Source: Dyadobacter linearis (lineage in GTDB: Bacteria > Bacteroidota > Bacteroidia > Cytophagales > Spirosomataceae). Taken from it: a DNA stretch of 64,000 bases. Positions 59,391 through 64,000 of this stretch are shown in pieces (the stretch's first letter is position 1; every line of letters starts with the position of its first letter). The notes beneath the pieces were generated by a model. That model saw nothing but the letters and a program-made list of their open reading frames with translations. It did no database searches and was not told the origin of the DNA. Where the stretch lies: positions 186,001-250,000 of the forward strand of contig NZ_CAJRAU010000006.1 in the NCBI RefSeq assembly GCF_907165045.1. The letters run 5' to 3'. The translations under genes were made by a program, and so were the position numbers.

Positions 59391-61400
59391 CTATTCCTTT
59401 ACAAAAAGCTGGCTACTCTCCGATCCGTTTTTAAAAATGACCTTCATGATATATTGTCCGCTTGCGAGCTCCCTGATATCAATTTCCGCGCCCGGCTGCT
59501 TCAATTGGTATACTTTCCAACCGGCTTTATCGAATATCTGAACTTCGGAAATGATTTTGTCACCATTCATCAGGCGAATATGATCGTCGCCGCCAGCAGG
59601 ATTTGGATAGATAAAGATTTTCTCTAATTCAAATTCCAGCTTCTGGATCTGACTGTACGCGAACGAACCGTCTTTGTCAATCATTTTCAGGCGATAGTAA
59701 CTTTCTCCTTTAAGAGGAATTTGATCTGAAAAACTGTATTCAGAAGTCAGGTCTTCATTTGGAAACACCTTTCCAATATCATCCCATTTCTTCCCAGTCC
59801 CGCTCCGCTCAATGCTAAAATGATCAAAGTTCACCTCTGAAACCGTTTTCCAATTCAGCAAGGCAGTTTCACCTTCTTTTCTCGCCCGGAAACTACTCAA
59901 CTTCACCGGCAGCGGCTCATCTTCACAAGCATCGACAGTCGCATTGAAAATTGAAACTTCATTCATGACCCAATCTGTCAGTTCGAAATGATTCGAAAGC
60001 GGAAACTTATGATCAAAATTACCGACAGTGGCAAATATCGATGAGAATGGCGTTTTAGCCAGTTTATTAGGGTCAGCGGCGATGTTATGGTACCAGTTGT
60101 CCGTATTGAAATCAAGCGCACTGACCGTTGGTATAAAGCAACCGTTGGGCATCCGGATATTTGAATTAACGCCAACTCCATTCAAAGCCTCTGCTACTTC
60201 AAGGAATATCGGAGCGAAACTCCCGGGCATTACATCTGCCGGTATCGGCGCATTGTAATAGCCCGTAATGTGGCTTGAATTAAATATCGCGCTAGCTACT
60301 GAAATATACATGATAGCAAAAGGGAAACCAGAAACTGGTATAGTAATATTATACGGAAGCGGGGAAGCAATCCCAGACAGTGCGTATCCAATAAAAGGCG
60401 CGTTCTTAGCACCGGAAAAGCTGAAAGCAAGCGGATTTGTTGGTAGCAAAGTGGCATTATGGTCTACCCAGTTGTTTGCATTATTCATATATGCCTGCCC
60501 AAGGCCTGTCCAGTTACCTAAGCTAGCCGCGATCATTTTGCATTTTTTCGGATAACCATTCCCGCCGATCAGCGCCTTCATTTGAGCGTAAAATGCAGTA
60601 AACGTTGGATTTACATTAACTACATCTCCCACAATGTAGTCCGTATGGTAAATCAACATCTGTTGCGCAGCATAAGAGTGTATCGATCTCGTCTGATCCT
60701 GAATGTCCGCACTTAAACCGTATGTGACCACATTGTTGTCCAGCCAGTCGACCATATTTTGCATACTTAACGGTACATTGGCTCCTTTTTGAGGAGCATC
60801 AAACGAGAAGAAAAGACCAACATTATGCGGCAGCGCATTAGCCTCCATGTAGTTCAGTGCATATCTGGAAACGATTCCTCCCATACTGAATCCGGCTAGA
60901 ATTATCGGACAAGCTGAGGCTTTAGTAGCATTAATATGCTGGATCAGTTTCATTAACAGGAATGCATTTCTCTGTATGAGCTGGCCTCCATCACCGTAAT
61001 CAAGCACAATTAAATCATAACCTTGCAAACGCAATTTGTCGGCCAGATTGTCCTGAGTAAACCTAGTTGAACCGTTCAACAACTCAACAACATCGTCACA
61101 GCTATAGTCATGGTTTGGATCAAAGCCCTCTGCTATGATAATAGGTTTCAAAATTTTCCCCGATGTATTGTTCGGAGCAAAGTATACCGAATAACTACCG
61201 CTTGCCACCTGATAGGAGTATGGATCGCCGGGAGACCCAGGCGTCGCGCCGGGTACTGAGAAATGCGTCTTGACTTCACTCATGGCGGCTGCATATCCAA
61301 TATCTGCGGTGATTTGAAAATTCCCCTGCGCAAGAGCGGAAAGTGACAATAGATTTAAAACAACCAGCGTAATTCTTGTCATGATAGTGTTCTTTTTCAT
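59391..61400 (-). CDS. T9SS-exported lipase-like alpha/beta hydrolase
   Basis: A 669-residue exported protein (signal ending ALAQ). The lipase-like core is at ~85-420: IIIAEGFDPNHD, YDLIVLDYGDGGQ, and GFSMGG with nucleophile Ser172, then RYALNYMEAN, typical of PGAP1-like lipases. A C-terminal fibronectin-like segment follows (LPVKLSSFRARKEGETALLNWKTVSEVNFDHF). The last ~75 residues, with IYPNPAGG and LASGQYIMKV, form the type A T9SS sorting domain. Its ATG overlaps the stop of the upstream lipoprotein (ATGA), so translation is coupled. Substrate is unknown. Confidence 0.82.
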   Translation of the reverse strand: MKKNTIMTRITLVVLNLLSLSALAQGNFQITADIGYAAAMSEVKTHFSVPGATPGSPGDPYSYQVASGSYSVYFAPNNTSGKILKPIIIAEGFDPNHDYSCDDVVELLNGSTRFTQDNLADKLRLQGYDLIVLDYGDGGQLIQRNAFLLMKLIQHINATKASACPIILAGFSMGGIVSRYALNYMEANALPHNVGLFFSFDAPQKGANVPLSMQNMVDWLDNNVVTYGLSADIQDQTRSIHSYAAQQMLIYHTDYIVGDVVNVNPTFTAFYAQMKALIGGNGYPKKCKMIAASLGNWTGLGQAYMNNANNWVDHNATLLPTNPLAFSFSGAKNAPFIGYALSGIASPLPYNITIPVSGFPFAIMYISVASAIFNSSHITGYYNAPIPADVMPGSFAPIFLEVAEALNGVGVNSNIRMPNGCFIPTVSALDFNTDNWYHNIAADPNKLAKTPFSSIFATVGNFDHKFPLSNHFELTDWVMNEVSIFNATVDACEDEPLPVKLSSFRARKEGETALLNWKTVSEVNFDHFSIERSGTGKKWDDIGKVFPNEDLTSEYSFSDQIPLKGESYYRLKMIDKDGSFAYSQIQKLEFELEKIFIYPNPAGGDDHIRLMNGDKIISEVQIFDKAGWKVYQLKQPGAEIDIRELASGQYIMKVIFKNGSESSQLFVKE

Positions 61401-61906
61401 AGTTTTAAATCGAATGTTCCGTCTGTGAAATTTTTAATGTTGTTATTCTTTTCTCCCTTTAATTGAACTTTGAATGTGCCGGACACGACTTTGTTTACCG
61501 TATCTAACCGGGTTATATTGATCTCATTAATACCGCCAGGGTATGGATGGTATTCGTCATCGACCAAGTCACCGTCATATCTCGACGCACCAATACCTCC
61601 GGAGTTATCCTCCTTGAATTTGTAGATCCCCTCAGATCGTACATTGGTCACCAGGAGGATGATCGTCTCATCAGACTTTTTCCTTGCCTCAATTGCCAGG
61701 ATTCCATCATAGATAGAGGCATCCAGGATCTTGGGCCCACCGAGCAGTCGAAACGGATATACCGGCAGCCAAACCTTCCCATCGATCTTTACTCCGAAGG
61801 TGTTCAGGCCCTCTTGCGTTGGCTCGGGCAGTATTTGCTTGGGCTTGCACCCTCCTATTGCATTTGCCAGAGCAATAGCAACTAATAGTAATTTCAGCTT
61901 TCTCAT
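61397..61906 (-). CDS. DUF6252-like lipoprotein
   Basis: A 169-residue lipoprotein (lipobox IGGC, Cys20). FGVKIDGKVWLPV near the N-terminus and the C-terminal ITRLDTVNKVVSGTFKVQL ... FTDGTFDLKL follow the DUF6252 pattern, which is frequent in Cytophagales next to larger secreted proteins. The 4-bp ATGA overlap with the lipase-like gene downstream indicates the two are made together. Function is unknown. Confidence 0.72.
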   Translation of the reverse strand: MRKLKLLLVAIALANAIGGCKPKQILPEPTQEGLNTFGVKIDGKVWLPVYPFRLLGGPKILDASIYDGILAIEARKKSDETIILLVTNVRSEGIYKFKEDNSGGIGASRYDGDLVDDEYHPYPGGINEINITRLDTVNKVVSGTFKVQLKGEKNNNIKNFTDGTFDLKL

Positions 61907-62167
61907 TTCAGTAAAGATTTAAATGTAAATCGACCGCAAACAGGCCAGCTAATGCGGATCTGCGGGCATAAAATGTTTGACTTTCGTACACAATCGTTTG
62001 ATTCATGGCTTCATTTTTTAGATGATAAATGATGATTTTATAAGCAGCACTTATAAATTATTCTCGCAAATAATTCAGCAGTTACTTCGCCGGCAATATG
62101 AAGTTTATTTGTAATTCGAACGGTGATAATGATTGAACGGCAACCGATGAATTAATAAAAGGTAAAA
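61907..62167. other. Intergenic stretch with no recognisable gene
   Basis: The 323-bp gap from 61907 to 62229 holds no open frame of note and no recognisable repeat or operator. Its left part must contain the promoter for the lipoprotein-lipase pair; the only structured element is the terminator at its right end. Confidence 0.6.
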
Positions 62168-62206
62168 CAAAAAAAGGCGGGCAATTTCCATTGGAAATTG
62201 CCCGCC
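62168..62206 (-). terminator. Terminator of the NPP phosphodiesterase gene
   Basis: On the minus strand GGCGGGCAATTTCCA and TGGAAATTGCCCGCC form a 15-bp perfect stem with a one-base centre, followed by a run of T. It is 24 bp past the stop codon of the gene at 62230. Confidence 0.88.
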
Positions 62207-62229
62207 CTAATTAATTAAATGATGTAATA

Positions 62230-63771
62230 TTACTTCTTAAATATCCTTTCTGTTTTACTGAAATCAAAATAACGATACTTACCTAAAACCGTCATTTCCA
62301 ATGACAGAAAATAGGTTCCCCATGAATGTGTTACTTCCGTTTTTATCAATTCCTTTTTTGCATTGCCTATTTTTTTACCTGACTTTTTAAGAAGCTCCGA
62401 AACTGCTCTTCCGTCCATTTTTTCAGGCTGGGGAATGTTGTAAATGCTGAGTATCGTAGGCGCAATATCGATATTGGAAGTGGGCAGCTCGGTCACTGCG
62501 ACATTCTTAAAATCGGGGCCTTTGGCAAACAGGTTAATATGTATTTCGTGTGGACTCGAACCGCCGTGCCCCGCCTTGCCTTTTGAATAGTCGGTTCCCG
62601 CAAAACCCGCCTCATTTTTCACATCGTTCCAGGCCGGCGCTACCAGGATATCTCCCGTGCGCTGCGGGTGATTGAAATGAATTGCATCAAACGAAAGTGT
62701 GCCTTCCACCCAGCCATTTACGTCGCCTTCCTGTTTGGCCTTTGTGAAAATCGCCCCGATCCACTCTTCCTCCTGCAATGCTGCGACGATCTTCCTAATT
62801 ACCTCAGGATCATGGTTTTTAACATATATACTCCCCTCCGCCAATATCACATCGTCCGATTCCTTGTCTTTTTTCAATCCCTCCTGAATCAGGAAATCGG
62901 TCACGCTCATACTTCCGATCTGTGTCACAAAACCGTGATCCGTTGAGATAATGATATTGAATTTCTCTGTAAGCTCCTTATTCTGAATCTCTTGCAGGAT
63001 CCGTCCAAACTGACCGTCAACAAACTTGATCGCTTCCACAGCCTCGGGCGAGCCGATCCCATGTTCGTGTGCGGCACCGTCGGGGTCCGAGAGCCAGATC
63101 GCACTCACCAGCGGACCGTCTTTCGCCAATCCATATTTCAGCAATGCATCTGTTACCCATTTATGCCGGTTAAAATCTTTGTCCCCGTCTTTGGAAATTT
63201 CGCCTATATCAACCAAAACCTGCGCTTTAAATGCTTCCGGCAAAATCAGATCCGGGTTAACGATCGCGCCGCCGCTCACTTTATTATTTTGCAAAAAAGC
63301 CTGTCCGGTGGTCCCTGAGCTGAATATCATCATTTTCTCCCCAGCCGCTTCGAGGATTTCACCTATTGAAGCAGCAGTTAAAATCGGCCCACCGGTTGCA
63401 GCGGGTATTCTGGTCAGATCCGGATAGCCGGTACCGATGCTTTTGGACGCATCCACCTCCGGAATGTAAATCGCATTACCCAGCAAACCGTGTGTACCCG
63501 GGTAAGATCCTGTGGCATAAGAAGCGGAGTTGACCCGCGTCACCGTCGGAAAAACGCTGTGGTGATTTTTTGCAAAACAGGCTTTTTCCTTGAACGCGAA
63601 CAGATTCGGCATTTGCTCCTGCGTAATATAGTCCGGCCGCAATCCGTCGAAAAACACGATCAGTGTTTTGTTCCTGTTCGTCCCGGCGGACTTTCCTTTT
63701 TGAGCAAAAACAAAATTTTGAGAAAAACCTATACTTAAAATTGCAATTAACAGCGAAGAGAATCTAATCAT
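62230..63771 (-). CDS. Nucleotide pyrophosphatase/phosphodiesterase-type (NPP) alkaline phosphatase family protein
   Basis: A 513-residue exported enzyme (signal ending FVFAQ). The two-zinc alkaline-phosphatase-superfamily site is complete: FFDGLRPDY (Asp42), FPTVTRVN with nucleophile Thr78, SDPDGAAHEHG, STDHGF and GHGGSSPHEI. This set is that of the ectonucleotide NPP group, which cleave phosphodiesters such as nucleotides or lysophospholipids. It probably acts in the periplasm or outside. Substrate specificity cannot be decided from sequence. Confidence 0.87.
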   Translation of the reverse strand: MIRFSSLLIAILSIGFSQNFVFAQKGKSAGTNRNKTLIVFFDGLRPDYITQEQMPNLFAFKEKACFAKNHHSVFPTVTRVNSASYATGSYPGTHGLLGNAIYIPEVDASKSIGTGYPDLTRIPAATGGPILTAASIGEILEAAGEKMMIFSSGTTGQAFLQNNKVSGGAIVNPDLILPEAFKAQVLVDIGEISKDGDKDFNRHKWVTDALLKYGLAKDGPLVSAIWLSDPDGAAHEHGIGSPEAVEAIKFVDGQFGRILQEIQNKELTEKFNIIISTDHGFVTQIGSMSVTDFLIQEGLKKDKESDDVILAEGSIYVKNHDPEVIRKIVAALQEEEWIGAIFTKAKQEGDVNGWVEGTLSFDAIHFNHPQRTGDILVAPAWNDVKNEAGFAGTDYSKGKAGHGGSSPHEIHINLFAKGPDFKNVAVTELPTSNIDIAPTILSIYNIPQPEKMDGRAVSELLKKSGKKIGNAKKELIKTEVTHSWGTYFLSLEMTVLGKYRYFDFSKTERIFKK

Positions 63772-63781
63772 AAAAATGCCT

Positions 63782-64000
63782 TTAATCGATTTTAGAAACA
63801 GTTACAGCATTAGCCGATCTTTTAATTCCATACAATACCACGCCACTTTTTACAGATTGGTCAAAGGCAATGCCCTGGCCTTCAACAGGCGCCGGCAAAG
63901 TGGCCAGATGTTCCAGGGTGTAACCCGATTTAGGTATTTTCAGCACATACAATTCAGGCCGGTCGTGGCCGGTGCAATAGAGTTTTCCATCGTTTCCCCA
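63782..64000 (-). CDS. C-terminal part of an unidentified exported beta-rich protein
   Basis: On the minus strand the frame is open from the right edge of the window to TAA at 63782-63784 and gives 72 residues. Segments GKLYCTGHDRPELYVLKIPKSG and GQGIAFDQS look like beta-propeller blades (a short-chain PQQ/NHL style). It stops 10 bp before the phosphodiesterase gene on the same strand, so the two are likely cotranscribed. The family cannot be named from this fragment. Confidence 0.6.
   Translation of the reverse strand, partial: WGNDGKLYCTGHDRPELYVLKIPKSGYTLEHLATLPAPVEGQGIAFDQSVKSGVVLYGIKRSANAVTVSKID

Overview
The window reads as chromosome of a Bacteroidota bacterium of the Cytophagales, most like Dyadobacter and its relatives. 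The clues are a SusC/SusD pair, a type IX secretion (T9SS) sorting domain, a gliding-motility-type C-terminal domain, many short lipoproteins, TAnnTTTG-type promoter elements and moderate GC. The genus is an inference from gene content; no rRNA or marker gene lies here. I recognised no tRNA, rRNA, CRISPR array, prophage or transposase.

Layout. 1-3.2 kb: the end of a gluconate-dehydrogenase-type subunit, its GMC flavoprotein and an MFS carrier. 3.2-16.1 kb: mixed housekeeping and sugar genes (BamA/Omp85-like barrel, a secreted glycosidase-like protein, group II truncated haemoglobin, a DUF1624 membrane protein, ROK kinase, FucP-like carrier, esterase, a small lmo0937-type membrane protein, and the conserved TesA / YbbA-YbbP set). 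16.1-16.8 kb: a minimal-nucleotidyltransferase-like gene with a small helical partner. 17.1-21.8 kb: a SusC/SusD outer-membrane uptake pair. 21.8-27 kb: a lone HTH gene between two identical 44-bp repeats, an aldo/keto reductase with its AraC regulator, and a large DUF3857-transglutaminase membrane protein.

27.1-38.8 kb is the centre of interest: a LacI-type regulator divergent from a complete myo-inositol catabolic operon, iolB-iolC-iolA-iolG-(Na+/solute symporter)-iolJ-iolD-iolE. Together these take inositol in, oxidise it (IolG), dehydrate it (IolE), open the ring (IolD), isomerise (IolB), phosphorylate (IolC), cleave (IolJ) and convert malonate semialdehyde to acetyl-CoA (IolA). The palindrome CAAACGTTTG lies between lacI and iolB and occurs twice, 20 bp apart, upstream of the SusC/SusD pair, so the outer-membrane pair is probably part of the same regulon. 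All but one of the gaps inside the operon contain a different short-period or palindromic repeat, which is the most unusual structural feature of the window.

38.9-50 kb: an S41 protease lipoprotein, a large gliding-motility-type surface protein, an acyl-ACP desaturase divergent from a PlsC acyltransferase, a small basic secreted protein, a GNAT enzyme, an AsmA/DUF748-like protein and a fused cupredoxin / beta-propeller / HEAT protein. 50.2-51.1 kb: an Xre-RES toxin-antitoxin module. 53.1-59.3 kb: an AraC regulator divergent from a xenosiderophore-type iron uptake operon resembling XusABC, with an extra small membrane protein. 59.4-64 kb: a T9SS-exported lipase-like protein translationally coupled to a small lipoprotein, an NPP-type phosphodiesterase, and the end of an unidentified gene at the right edge.
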